DNA of 64,000 nucleotides from Tuctoria greenei. Taxonomy: Eukaryota; Streptophyta; Magnoliopsida; Poales; Poaceae. This document shows, one piece after another, positions 1 through 10,940 of this stretch. Location: assembly GCA_036927565.1 (NCBI GenBank), contig JAYESD010000011.1, forward strand, positions 97,253,178-97,317,177, read 5' to 3'. Position 1 is the stretch's first letter. Every line of letters starts with the position of its first letter. The translations under genes and the position numbers were made by a program. The notes beneath the pieces were generated by a model. It worked only from the letters and a program-made list of their open reading frames with translations, was not told the origin of the DNA and searched no databases.

Positions 1-465
1 TATTGTATGTACCTGTGATACTCGTATCACAGGCGGCTTTGGATTGACGGCCTGAAGATTAGACATCACAGGGGGAAATGTTTTTTTTGTAGTAGTAGTA
101 TATACTCTGTATATGTTATCATTTCATTGCGACGGATGTTATATATAAAATGCTGATTGTTTACCTTTTACTAGACCATGGATTTGCCGTCCTCCTTTCG
201 TGGACTTGGGTGTTCTCTGTATTTGCATGTCGTTTGCATTAGCACAATGATACATTTGGCGATTCATATTTTTGGTCATATTTTTTTTGAAATGTCCCAC
301 TACCACATGACTGCTTTTACATCTCCATGAAAGCAAAGATGAACGGCAGGTAGCAGTCCCTCGAAAAAAATTTCGTTCTTCTTGGCGCGCACAATTGAGA
401 TTTTCACAATTGAAACTTCACTCCGTGCGCCCCAAATTCCAGTTCCGCCCATTTGTAGCTAGCCA

Positions 466-480
466 CGACGAATATAAATG
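466..480 (+). promoter_or_regulatory. Candidate TATA box of the CACTA accessory gene
   Basis: GAATATAAATG lies about 700 bp upstream of the first plausible ATG (1182). It is followed by a CT-rich leader (CTCTCTCTAATCC) as in plant core promoters. This is positional inference only; the stretch between it and the ATG would have to be a long leader or contain a 5' UTR intron. Confidence 0.3.
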
Positions 481-1181
481 TGCGTCTCTCTCTAATCCCG
501 TGGTGGCTTCCGTTCCCGGCACACATGTCCACGACGAACAGCTGCAGCCAGTTCATTCCTAGTTGTCGTCCCAACTCCTTCTCCTTATATGCTCTTATGT
601 TTTATGAATGTCTAGTATAAAATCTGATTAATGGTGCAATCGTGCAATCAACTATCCTCAATCGCTAGATCTGCATCCTACAGTCGATTCATCTTTTTAT
701 TTTACCCTAGCATCTGATTGCATTCTACTTTTTTCCATATATAAAATACACTACACCTCTGCCCCAAAATAAATGTCGCTCCGACAGTTTATGGTAGTGT
801 ATTTCTAGTACATTTCCATGTCAGGAAAGATAACTATTAAAAACCGCATGTACTATGTAATTTCTTGATTTAGAAGTAAATGACGCCAAGGTTATCTTAT
901 CAACCACTTCCAATGTTGTACTCTCATTCCTGTGTTCCAAACTTGTATTCCTAAGATTTTCAGTTCCCACGGTTTATACACGTTTTTCTTGTTTTTCTTT
1001 CTTGAATTGTACAGTTTTTTTTCCTACTCCTTCATTTCTAATTCCTCCGTTCTAAACAAATATTTTCAGTTCATAGCAACCACACCACCCGATCTAAAAT
1101 ACACATCCTTATGTAATATGACGTTATCACTGTTACTTACTATATATACTCTTAACTTTAGGAACAAGACACCAAACTGTC

Positions 1182-3411
1182 ATGTCGTCTACAAGTAATC
1201 GTGGTGGGCAACAAGCACCTGGTATAACTATAAATGTGTTTACTATCAAAATACACATATTTATAACACGTTAATTCCTTTGCATCGTATGCAGAGAATA
1301 TTGCAGCACCTGATGCTCAGGAACCCCGAGATTCGTCATCCCATGCTGGTACTACAAGTATAAATATGTACCGGGCTCTACTAAATATTTTAGCATTGCG
1401 ATTGTAGTTTCCTAGTCCCAGTTAACAGTTAATCAGTATATGTGATGGCGTGATTTATTGATGCCTACACACGCACGATGGGCTCTCTCGCCGCCGGCCA
1501 CTCCGGCACCAGCGACCACACCCTGCTGCTTCTCACTTCAGTGTCCTCCACGACGCGTCTCCCTCCACCATCGCCGCGTCCCATCCTTCGCGTGTCATGA
1601 TGACCCCGCCGCCCGCAAACCCCTGTCGCCGCCGGTCACTCCGGCATCGCCCAATATGGAGCAAAATGTTGTTGCGACGCGGTGTTCCCACGCTCGTATT
1701 TGACGCAATCATCCTGAAGATGGTAAAACATCAGACTTCTTCTTCTTTCACACTATTTGTACATGATACTAGGCCCGGTCAGTTACTAATTCACTTTAAA
1801 CATTTACCGTTTAAATGACACTAACAGAAGGAAAGAAGTTTGGAAGAGGGGTTGCTAAAGGACTTAAGGTTGCTAAATTGCGCTATCTAGCATCTGCAAA
1901 TAGAATGAATGATCAGAATCGGAAGCTACAAATTCAGTGGTCCGATAGGTTGGTTGTTGCGGTTGGTCCTAATCAGCGGCACTTTGTCGATGATGTGGTT
2001 ATTACAACAAAAAGAAATGCACCCCTCGCTGGTGTAAGGAAGTGGGCAGAGGTTGGCGATACTTCGAAGAGCAATATAGTAAGAGACATTCTGGTTAGTG
2101 TTGTGACACCCCACATAAGTATTTTTTTCTAGTGACCTCCATCTTGTACATTTATAACAGTGTGATATACAATGTACAGAATGTCTGGGACTTGGAGGAC
2201 ACAATTGATACCAGATGAAAAATATTGAAGATTGCTAGTGAGCGCTACAAGGGGTGGCGATCAACATTGCATGCCACCTATAAGAAGTATTCGACCGATG
2301 AGGAACGTATACAAAACAAGCCTGTTGACGTAGCATATTCCGATTGGTTGGCGCTTATGGACTATTTTGGGTCCGAGCCATTCAATGTCAGCTAGCTTTC
2401 TAATACCTTCATATTCTACAAAAACTATTTGATAACACCCATTCGTGAAATTAATTCTTAAAATTGCAGTCAAAAAGCAGAACCAATTCACGAAATCGAA
2501 GTACTCAAAAGACAAAACACTTGCTTGGCTCGAAATCCTACGCCCAACTTAGTTACGAGAAGGTATGAAAACTAAATCATGCTTTTACTTTGCACTGCAA
2601 TCATTCAATCAAATTTTACTTGTATTTGATGTAGCGAGACCCAAAGACCGGAAAAGAACCCGATGACATAGAACTGTGGGAGGCAAGCCATGTGAAGAAC
2701 GGTCAATGGGCAAACGAGCAGGCAAAAGTTGTACATGTGAGAAACACTTCAAACAGTCCCCATTTAAATAAATATTTGCAATGTACATGTGACTTTTCTT
2801 TTTGTATATAGACCCAGGAACGTGCCCAAATCAATGTCAAGGAAGTTGAGCTGGTAGTCCCAATCCCAGATGAGGAAAGAAACAACATCTTCCAGCTTAC
2901 TTATATATCTGCAACTGGTTCTGGAGGATCACAGTTTCGGGGGCGTGGTTATATGGCTAAACCTAATGTTTCTGAAAGACTGCGTATCCAGATGTCTGAC
3001 CAGCTCGGCCAGCAAGTTCGATCCTTGCAAAATAGAAATGAAGACCTCAGCTCTCAGGTGCAAGAGTTGGAAGGAAGAAATGATTATATGACCTCTCAGA
3101 TGGATGGCTTCGTCCAAGCAAATGAACAGCTCAACCAGGAAGTCCAGGCTTTACATGATCAGATGGCAGCCCATTCTGCACGGCAAGAAAAGGAGCTAGC
3201 AGACATGCGCAGAATGATGGAGAGCTTGCAAAATCAACAACGGCCAGCAGCAACTCCACAAAAGGCTTCTACTCGCACCAAGTCGAAGCTGGATGTTCGA
3301 GAAACTATTCCTAATACTACAACTCGTCGCGGTGCTCTTTTAATGGGTACAATGTTGCAACCTGAAAAAACTGTAAATAACATCGTCTCGCAACGACGCA
3401 AGGGTCCTTGA
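1182..3411 (+). pseudogene. Transposase_24 (PF03004-type, TNPA-like) CACTA accessory protein, multi-exon, one nonsense codon
   Basis: Exons can be read by eye: 1182-1221, 1295-1348, an uncertain GC-rich exon about 1450-1719, about 1828-2093, 2180-2386, 2470-2562, 2635-2736 and 2812-3411. The last four junctions are GT-AG and phase 0. The product has the plant Ptta/En/Spm Transposase_24 order: an N-terminal block (RGVAKGLKVAKLR, VVAVGPNQRHFVDD), the ASERYKGWRSTL segment, the GSKSYAQLSYEK signature, RDPKTGKEPDDIELW, HVKNGQWANEQ, then EVELVVPIPDEE and a C-terminal glutamine-rich coiled coil of about 100 residues (3000-3270). The family is the DNA-binding accessory factor thought to bind subterminal repeats, not the DDE catalytic subunit. 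One in-frame TGA (2216-2218) interrupts the conserved domain, so as written it is a pseudogene or needs alternative splicing. The upstream exons before 1828 are the least certain part. Confidence 0.75.
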
Positions 3412-3539
3412 GCATTGCATCAATTGCTGGATGTTTGTTGTTAAGTCGACTGACGTATCGTGTACGAATAAATTGCTTCTGTTGCCACTAATTTTCAAAC
3501 CTAGTGCATTAGGATTCTAGTGCTGCTAATTGTAAAACG
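3412..3539 (+). other. 3' untranslated stretch of the CACTA accessory gene
   Basis: A short AT-rich segment between the stop codon of the accessory gene and the first subterminal repeats. It contains AATAAATTGC (3467-3476), a possible near-upstream polyadenylation element. Nothing else is recognisable. Confidence 0.3.
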
Positions 3540-5060
3540 TGGCATTAATAGATTATTGCGATGAAAATAAACTATTGCAATAGGAAGCTAGCTATTGCCA
3601 CAAATTATAAAATGTTGCACTACAAACATTTGGCTACGACCAAAAAAGCGTTGCACTAGACTGCTATTGCCACCACCTAGAGAACGTCGCATTACGACCC
3701 TGTTGCAACAGATTTGAATATGTTGCATTACGAACCTATTGCCACACATCAGAAATCGTTGCAATACAATACTGTTGTCACGGTTTCGAAATCGTTGCAA
3801 TACCGTACCATTCGCCATGAACGTGAAATCGTTGCATTACCGTATTATTGGCCACGGCTGTGAAATCATCGCGATACCATATTATTCGCCACGAGTGTGA
3901 AATCGTCGCGATACCGTACTATTCGCCACGGAAGTGAAATCGTTGCAACACCGTAGTATTCGCTACGAATGTGAAAATGTCGCGATTCGCCACGAGTGTG
4001 AAATCGTCGCGATACCGTACTATTCGCCACGCATGTGAAATCATCGCGATACCATATTATTCACCACGCGTGTGAAATCGTCGTGATACCGTACTATTCG
4101 CCACGAATGTGAAATCGTTGCAACACCATACTATTCGCCACGAATGTAAAAACGTTATCATACCGTACTATTCGCTACGGATGTGAAATCGTTGCAACAC
4201 CGTACTATTCGCCGCGAATGTGAAAACGTCGCGATACCATACTATTCGCCACGAGTATGAAATCGTCGCGATACCGTACTTATCGCCACAGATGTGAAAT
4301 CGTCGCAAATAACGTACTATTCGTTGCAATACGTTAAATCGTCGCAATACATTAAACTGTTGCAGTACCATACTATTTTCCACGAACGTGGAGTCGTTGC
4401 AATACTATACTTTTTGCTTGCAAGACCATTATTTTTGTTGCAATACGTTAAATCGTCGCAATACGTTAAACCGTTGCAATACCATACTATTTGCCACGAA
4501 CGTGAAGTCATTGCAATACCATACTTTTCGCCACGAATGTGGCATCGTTGCAACACCGTTATTTTCATTGCAATATGTTAAATCATCGCAATACGTTAAA
4601 ATGTTGCAATACCATACTATTTGCCATGAACGTGGAGTCGTCGCAATACCATACTTTTTGCCACGAATGTGGCATCATTGCAACACCGTTATTTCCGTTG
4701 CAATACGTTAAATTGTCGCAATACGTTAATTCGTTGCAATACCATATTATTTGCAACGAACGTGGAGTCGTTGCAGTACCATACTTTTTGCCACGAATGT
4801 GACATCGTTGCAACACTGATATTTTCATCTCAATACGTTAAATCGTCGCAATATGTTAAATCGTGGCAATACCATACTATTTGCCACCAATGTGGAGTAC
4901 CATACTATTTGCCACGGATGTCAAGTTGTCGCAATAACCTATTGCCACGGCTGTTATCGCCACGAGTCGGAAAAACTATCGCGACATTCTATTTCGTTGC
5001 GACAACAACCTATCGCGACGAATTTCGACCTATTGCAACAATTTTTCGCGTCGCAATAAC
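3540..5060 (+). repeat. CACTA 3' subterminal repeat field (37-bp and 130-bp periods)
   Basis: About 1.5 kb is built from variants of a 37-bp unit: GAAATCGTCGCGATACC, then GTACTATTCGCCACGAATGT. Examples start near 3900, 3937 and 4037. Between 4320 and 4860 the units are organised into a higher-order repeat of 130 bp: the word CAATACGTTA (or CAATATGTTA) recurs at 4441, 4571, 4701 and 4831, and a shorter unit starts at 4326. The core words TCGTTGCAATACC and TCGCGATACC recur throughout and continue to within about 20 bp of the terminus. Dense short repeats next to the end are the known TNPA-binding architecture of CACTA elements. The several overlapping reading frames here are by-products of the repeat. 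Confidence 0.85.
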
Positions 5061-5077
5061 CTGGAATCCTGGTAGTG

Positions 5078-5080
5078 TTA
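5078..5080. repeat. Target-site duplication TTA (right copy) of the CACTA element
   Basis: TTA directly follows the TAGTG terminus. The corresponding Athila sequence on the other strand reads CACATGC then TAA, and the related copy near 60700 has the same CACATGCTAAACTTC without an insertion. The left copy is outside the window. Confidence 0.7.
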
Positions 5081-5823
5081 GCATGTGCAAGTGAAGTCTT
5101 AAATTCATAAAGAAATGAATGAATTCTCACATAGGACTATACTAGCTTGACTAGGCTCATTGTGAAGGAAAATAGCATATGTATAAGGTTTATCAATGTA
5201 AAATATCATATGGCTTTGGTAGGTATTTCCAATCAAATGAGGATAACTTAAATCTTTTTAGAATTTTCTCCGGAAATCTAAGTTTCACTTTTAAACTGGC
5301 AATAGCAGCCCTATCACCATATCAAATCTCACAACAACCTAGAATTAGATTAAGCTTTTGCTACCTACAATTTCAAAATCAAGGCAAAGTTAACTTTAGC
5401 CAATGAAAGAAATATTTGGAGAGTAGCAAGTTGTAAACTAGGGACTTGGGAAAAAATAAAACTGAACAACTATTCATCATTTCATCTATGTGAATTCTAA
5501 ATCATTCTTACCGCACATATTTATTCTATTGAAAGAAAATTTATATTATTTATTTTTTTGTTTTTGTTATATATGCAAGGTGAATGGTGGATGAATGAAA
5601 AATAAATATGCAATGGATGTGATATAAGTTACCTCAAGTGGGGTCCTCCCCCATGCTTGTTCTTTAATCACCTCATGATAATGGTTGAAGATATACACTA
5701 CCCTCTTTTCCCATAAATGCGAAAACAAAGAAATGTTATTCTACTAAAAACATACCTATGGTTGTATCCTATTCACTTTATCATATAATACTTCAGCTGC
5801 ATTCCCCAGACACAAGAAATGCT
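5081..5823 (-). other. Athila-0 internal remnant: decayed PBS joined to 3' UTR
   Basis: Next to the LTR end, on the minus strand, AGCATTTCTTGTGTCTGGGG occupies the position of the Athila PBS (compare AGCATTT or GCATTTC followed by TGGCACCATTGCC at 36901). It then passes straight into 3' UTR. No coding capacity remains. Confidence 0.6.
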
Positions 5824-7378
5824 TGCTGACGTTTCTAACATATAGAATAAATTCCTCAAGCGCATGGAAACTATCGGTGTAGCATTTCACCTTAAAAGAG
5901 TATTCCAAGTGTGTCATTTATTTTATCCCAAGAGAAGGCTAGGTGGACGTGTAGCAATCATCAAATGGAAAAGCTAGAATGGTCAAGGTAGGGTTCTAGT
6001 GAGGATGGATAATAGATATGATTGGAGGTAGTGTGACACAAGCAAGAGCATTCTATTCTAGGGGGGGGGGGGGGTAAATGGGTCCTATGGAAATTAGACT
6101 GAGAGTTAGTGAGTTGCTCCTTCAATGTCTCAAATATACATATACATAGCCTAGGTTTGATACTAATGAGCATGTGAATGGTGTATCCTTATGCTAAGTT
6201 GCTCAACACAACGGGCACAGGCTTACCCCTAGCAATACTACGGTGACTCCCGTCAAGAGCCTGTGGCATAGCCGAACGTGGAGGATTACAAAGGACAAAT
6301 AGGGTTGTCACCACCAACTACCTACCTCTCCAATTCGTGGGTCTACGAGACATCCAACGCTACTTAACTATCGTAGCACCATACTAGCATATTAAGTCAA
6401 TACCTTAAGAGCCTAGGCACAAGCCATCTTAGGTCAATGACTAATCTAAACATCGTTGAACCAATGTTGAGACATAGCATAAGTTATTCATATTAACATG
6501 GTCATATCATAACTAATTAGACTATAGTGGAGGTTTATACTGTTTATGGTGATAGAATGAGATTGTTATTGCATATTCATAGTGACTACTCCTACCACAT
6601 ACATGGACTCCACAATCAAACAAGAAACGTTTCATCCAAGCGTATGTATAAAAGAAGACTAAAGATGAAATCTTTATTATGCATAAAGTCACAAATACTA
6701 AAAAGGAATACATGAGCCATACCTTTCCCAATTTGGAATTGGGAAGAGAGACTCCTTCTACTCCTTTTCTAATTGGGACTAGGAACAGGAGGCTCTCCTC
6801 TCTACAGCCTAAACTCCTCTAAGACTATGGAAGATAGTGGATAAAGCACAAGCGGTGTGTGTGAGAAGTGAGGGGTAGGGGTATTATTTATAGTCGGAGA
6901 AGGGTCGGTTCCAGCCACCAAAAGCATGTGAATCAGTCTTCATTGTGATCAGGGCACCACAGGGAGTCGACACGTTGAAGTTTACCGAGTTTGGTGCCAG
7001 GAAGGGTTCGGTTGAACCAACAGTGTGACCGAACTAGTCTTCTGACCAATTCCAGTGTGTTTTCTCAAGGTCACTTCCAGGTGGGTCTCATTGACTGATA
7101 TGGGTGATACACCATTGGATCTCCTCTGATACGTCTGTTTGTGGGCCATTTGATCCATGTAATGCCACATGTCGGTGCTTGATTGGTTGGGATGATACTT
7201 TTTCGGATTGCTCCTCCTCTTTCACCTCATTTCCTGCATAAAAAGTTTGGATGCACTATTCTTACAAGGATAAGTGGAAATAGGTTATGTAGAAAGATGA
7301 TGTGTGTAAGAAATGACTTTTCCTTCACATAATTAAGTTATATTGACAGATAAAATTGGGATATAACAGCCGTCAACA
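5824..7378 (-). repeat. Athila-0 LTR (minus strand)
   Basis: On the minus strand it starts TGTTGACGGCTGTTAT, matching the starts of LTR2 (32246) and LTR3 (61507), and ends AACGTCAGCA. Blocks shared with LTR3 include the segment around CATCGTTGAACCAATG (6450-6475), AATTTGGAATTGGG (6732-6745) and CTACACCGATAG near the 3' end. A TATA-like CTATAAATAATACC (minus strand, about 6880-6893) fits the LTR promoter. A 13-bp poly-G run lies at about 6061-6073. Length about 1555 bp. Confidence 0.8.
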
Positions 7379-7483
7379 GTGAGCAAGAAAATAAATTCTA
7401 GGATTGGGTGAGAAAGAAAATTCAGCAAAAACTTAATTTCATATTTTAGTTGCTGAAGTGAGGTTCCAAGTTTTAACACCCCA

Positions 7484-7645
7484 TGATGCTAAGCATGTTT
7501 TAATGGGCATATTTGTGTAACGTTCCTCTGATGCCATGCTGCGAGGAACTGTCCAAGTTGAATCAATGCTAGACACATCAGCTCGCTGTACATCAGCAGC
7601 ATGCGAGCTACAAGTGCGACCAACATAAAATCCAGCTCAGGTAGT
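7484..7645 (-). pseudogene. Possible second exon-like open stretch, function unknown
   Basis: An open minus-strand frame reads RGLPELDFMLVALVARMLLM and continues through a leucine-rich region to a stop near 7492. It is hydrophobic and could belong to the same fragment as 7919-8046, but no splice link can be shown. Unrecognised. Confidence 0.15.
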
Positions 7646-7918
7646 CCCCTGATAAGCTCTTAATCATCCAAGGATCACAACATATCAGTCCACAACATTG
7701 CACATGTCACAAGCACACAAATGAACTAAAATTCAGGAATATTTTAGGTTAATAGTGTGCATACAAGTAGTGAGAAGTTTCTAAAATTTTATTCAAAACA
7801 GTGAGCAATGTTGCATTAAAGTTTCCTAAGCTTCTTGGGATAACATTGTCCATAAATGGTTCAGGTTCAGATTCGAGACAGCAAAATAAACAAGCCCTAT
7901 GCAGCGGAAGTCGATATT

Positions 7919-8046
7919 TTAAAACAACAGAAGTCCTGCGGTGCTTGCCAACAACACCACCCACGACATCAAGTAAAAATCAGTATTGTACTCCTCATTG
8001 CCAGACTCGGTGGGAAAGAAGTAACCAAACACCATAGGATGGTCGC
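7919..8046 (-). pseudogene. Possible 3'-terminal exon of an unidentified membrane-protein gene fragment
   Basis: On the minus strand a polypyrimidine tract and acceptor GATGTTTTGCAG precede an open stretch of 41 codons ending in TAA. The peptide begins DHPMVFGYFFPTESGNEEY and ends in a hydrophobic segment, LMSWVVLLASTAGLLLF, that could be a membrane helix. A second acceptor-like TTACTTGCAG lies upstream near 8270. I do not recognise the family. It could equally be a chance reading frame; the exon-like composition and splice acceptor are the only support. Confidence 0.22.
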
Positions 8047-8607
8047 CTGCAAAACATCAACATAACAAACATGAGTACGAATGTACTCGCAAGACTTACA
8101 CATATGGTATATATGGCCCGACTCCAAAGAGTATGAATATGGCAGTAGCAATGGGGTAATGCATAGTCAAAACATAATTTGCGAAAAGCTGTGATAGTTA
8201 ATGTGATAAGCATATAAGAATAAAGTAAAAGACTCATGGGCGACTAACATATACATCCTGAAATACTGCTGCAAGTAAAACATGGGGAAACATGTGTGAA
8301 ACAACACACATTTCAGCTAAAAAACAGCAGCCATTCACTCTCATTTCAAATGATTGTGTTGTTTCAATCACTACGATGAAGCCCAATGAACACTAAGCAT
8401 GATCATGACCGAGATCGCGGTGCTTTGAACTGATTATACACCCTGTAGGGGAGTCCCAATGTACCCTGCAGGGAAATTCTAGACCACATTCTAGAAAATA
8501 CATCCTTCATCGCCGGTCTTAATGAACCTCCTCAAGAGGAATCTGTGTCAAGACATGAGGATCCCCCCATAGTCACCTCGGAACCCATACCATGCTCATC
8601 TTAAGTT

Positions 8608-9368
8608 GTGACTATGAAATCCTCACCCGAACCAAAAGACACCGAACGAAGAAGAAATTTGACCTTCAGAGTTCTATTGTGCTTCGAGGAAGATCTTTTT
8701 GAAGATTTTCGGAATACCATGAAGTATTCTTATGGAAGGAAACCATCATTACACCCCTCACTCCTTGATCCGCCTAAAAGAAAATTCCTTTAGGAAACAA
8801 TCGAGGAGTTGACCTCGATCATGAGTAGGGAATGGACGGTTGAGGTTGAGTTTTCACCTGAAATAATTCAGGTAAACTCACCCCTAGCAACCATTCGATG
8901 TCTTATTCGAGGGGTAATGATGAACTTCTTTTATAATCCAACAGTTGGAGCCAATATCTATTATGAGAATTGTGCTTTAGCCATTTTGGGTGATCTACCA
9001 TGGGCTCCAACAAGAAAATCCTTTAGAGACTCCAATGGAAACATCAAGCAAGGATATGGAATTCTACAAAACTTGTCTATAAGACATGAGAACATCAAGT
9101 TCTGCCTTGATTTTCATGTCTTGGATGTTCAAGACTTCATATAATGATAGGGTTACCCATTGAGAAATTACTCATGGGTGCACCCTCAAAAGGCATCCTA
9201 GATGTTAAACTCAAAGGGAGGAAGTTTTCCATTCCGATTCTTTGATCCAAGAACACACTAGCAGAACCTCCCCCCAAGAGTGAACCAATTGAGGTAGCCA
9301 TGGCCCTTCAATTCTTAGACCCTCCTGAAAATGAAGAAGAATAACAATTCATACAAGAAGAGGATGAA
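8608..9368 (+). pseudogene. Athila-A gag-pol linker with aspartic-protease-like domain (degenerate)
   Basis: A frame starting near 8608 stops at 8791-8793 and reopens through 8809-9144. It has the Athila protease-region pattern: RCLIRGVMMNFFYNPTVGAN corresponds to the usual NPTVG block, and CLDFHVLDVQDF to the FHI-DV-DFD block. The catalytic DSG or DTG triad is not evident. After 9144 the frame breaks (two stops follow directly), although DNA up to 9368 still carries recognisable downstream residues. Expected role was Gag-Pol processing. Confidence 0.55.
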
Positions 9369-10937
9369 TTGCAAGAGACATTCAATTTGCCCAAAGAAGA
9401 GCCATCACAAAAGCCCCCAATTGAGTTGAAAACCCTACCTCCAGGCCTACGCTATGCTTTCCTACACGATGATGCAGAAGCTCATGTCATCATAAGTGTC
9501 AAGCTTCCACAGAACGAAACTGCCCAACTCATGACCGTCTTAGAAAAGCATAGATTCGTCCTAGGCTACTCACTCCAGGACCTTAAGGGAATCATCCCTG
9601 CTCTTTGCACCCATCGCATTCCTATCGACCCTCTTAGCACACAGTCTATGAAACATCAAAGGAGGTTGAACAATTATATGCCGGAGGTTGTCAAGAAGGA
9701 GGTATTGAAACTCTTGCATGTCGGGATAATTTATCCCGTTCCTCATAGTGAGTGGGTTAGCCCTATCCAAGTAGTACCCAAGAAAGGAGGAATTATGGTC
9801 GTTCGAAATGAGAGGAATGAACTCATTCCTCAACGAACCATCACAGGGTGGAGGATGTGTATTGACTACAGAAAACTCAACAAGACAACAATGAAGGATC
9901 ATTTCCACTGCCTTTCATTGATGAAATGCATGAGCGGCTAGCAAAACATTCCTTCTTTTGTTTCCTTGATTGGTATTCTGGTTACCATCAGATTACCATC
10001 CACCCTGATGATCAAAGTAAGACCACATTCACATGCCCTTATGAAACATACGCCTATCGGCGAATATCGTTCGGGTTGTGTAATGCACCCACTTCGTTCC
10101 AAAGGTGCATGATGTATTTTTTTTAGAAATGATCGAGGAAATCATGAAAGTTTTCATGGACGACTTTTCCGTTTATGGAAAAACTTTTGATCATTTTCTT
10201 GAGAACCTAGACAGGGTCTTACAAAGATGTAAAGAGAAGGACCTGGTGCTAAATTGGAAAAAGTGTCATTTTATGGTCCGTGAAGGCATCATCTTAGGAC
10301 ATTTGGTGTCTAAAAGGGGGATTGAGGTGGACAAAGCCAAAATTGAAGTTACTGGAAAGCTTCCACCTCCCACCAACATTAAGGATATCGGTAGCTATTT
10401 AGGCCATGCGGGGTTCTACCAACGATTTATCAAGGATTTTTCCAAAATATCTAGACTCCTCATTAGCCTATTAGCTAAGCATGTGCCCTTTGATTTTAAT
10501 GATGAGTGTCACCAATCTTTTGCCATCCTCAAGAAGGCACTCATCACAGCTCCAATCATTCAACCCCCTGATTGGATGCTGCCATTCGAAATCATGTGTG
10601 ATGCTAGTGATTATGCCGTTGGAGCGGTCCTTGGCCAAACCAAGGATAAGAAGCATCATGCAATAGCCTACACTAGCAAAACTCTATCAAGAGCTCAGCT
10701 TACTGTGCCACAACTGAAAAGGAGATCGTAGCAGTTGTCTTTGCTATCGATAAGTTTAGATCATACCTGGTTGGAGCAAAAGTCATAGTCTACACAGACC
10801 ATGCTGCTTTGAAATATTTGCTCACCAAGAGAGATGCTAAACCTAGGCTAATTCGAAGGATTCTCCTACTCCAAGAGTTTGACCTGGAGATAAGAGATAA
10901 AAAGGGAGTAGAGAATTTTGTCAATGATCATCTCTGA
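9369..10937 (+). pseudogene. Athila-A reverse transcriptase and RNase H (frameshifted)
   Basis: RT starts in the LPPGLRYAFLHDD leader and includes EVLKLLHVGIIYPVPHSEWV, VPKKGG, WRMCIDYRKLNKTTM, FLDWYSGYHQI and the catalytic FMDD box (10157-10168). RNase H follows with PFEIMCDASDYAVGAVLG, TSKTLS, YTDHAALKYLLTK and RDKKGVENFVNDHL. Frames change about 9908 (a base missing after GATCATTTCC), in the T-run at 10116-10123 and about 10703. A TGA stands at 10935-10937 where a serine of the HLSR motif is usual. The domain order and motifs leave no doubt on identity; the enzyme cannot be made from this copy without repeated recoding. Confidence 0.85.
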
Positions 10938-10940
10938 CGT

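Larger units (their letters stand above)
1..5077 (+). mobile_element. CACTA (En/Spm) DNA transposon, 5' part outside the window
   Basis: The right terminus reads CCTGGTAGTG ending at 5077. Its reverse complement begins CACTACCAGG, the classic CACTA terminal motif. It is followed by TTA (5078-5080), the expected 3-bp TSD. Two homologous Athila copies further right (near 31460 and 60700) show the undisturbed site: the flank GCACATG continues without the transposon, and the second copy has TAA, the complement of TTA, at the insertion point. Inside lie a spliced TNPA-like gene and a long subterminal repeat field. No left CACTA terminus and no Transposase_21 (TNPD) region is visible, so the element extends beyond the left edge or is deleted. 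Family assignment is secure; autonomy is unlikely because no catalytic transposase is seen here. Confidence 0.85.
5081..7378 (-). mobile_element. Athila-like Ty3/gypsy remnant (Athila-0), minus strand, disrupted by the CACTA element
   Basis: Read on the minus strand: a 5' LTR (7378 to 5824), a decayed PBS, then immediately the 3'-UTR type of sequence (AAGCATGGGGGAGGACC, CCCACTTGAGGTAACTT and TGTGCGGTAAGAATG). The same 3'-UTR sequence occurs near 30950-31460 and 60140-60650. The gag, pol and post-pol regions that should lie between PBS and 3' UTR are absent, so the interior collapsed by a large deletion. The 3' LTR is not in the window, because the CACTA element cuts the 3' UTR at 5081. Confidence 0.75.
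7379..8590. other. Unassigned 1.2-kb spacer between Athila-0 and Athila-A
   Basis: No similarity to the repeats elsewhere in the window. It begins directly after the Athila-0 LTR terminus. On the minus strand it has intron- and exon-like features (see the next entries). Around 8400-8600 it passes into sequence of the Athila-A interior; that boundary is not sharp. It may be host DNA, a captured gene fragment or an unrecognised element. Confidence 0.4.

Noticed and set aside
1..1181. Search for the 5' CACTA terminus (for example CACTACACCTC near 750)
   Set aside because: The word does not match the 3' terminal sequence CACTACCAGGATT, has no adjacent subterminal repeats and no TTA in the right place; taken as chance.
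4294..5094. Several overlapping open frames on both strands (up to 141 codons)
   Set aside because: All are translations of the CACTA subterminal repeats in different frames; no domain and no plausible start context.
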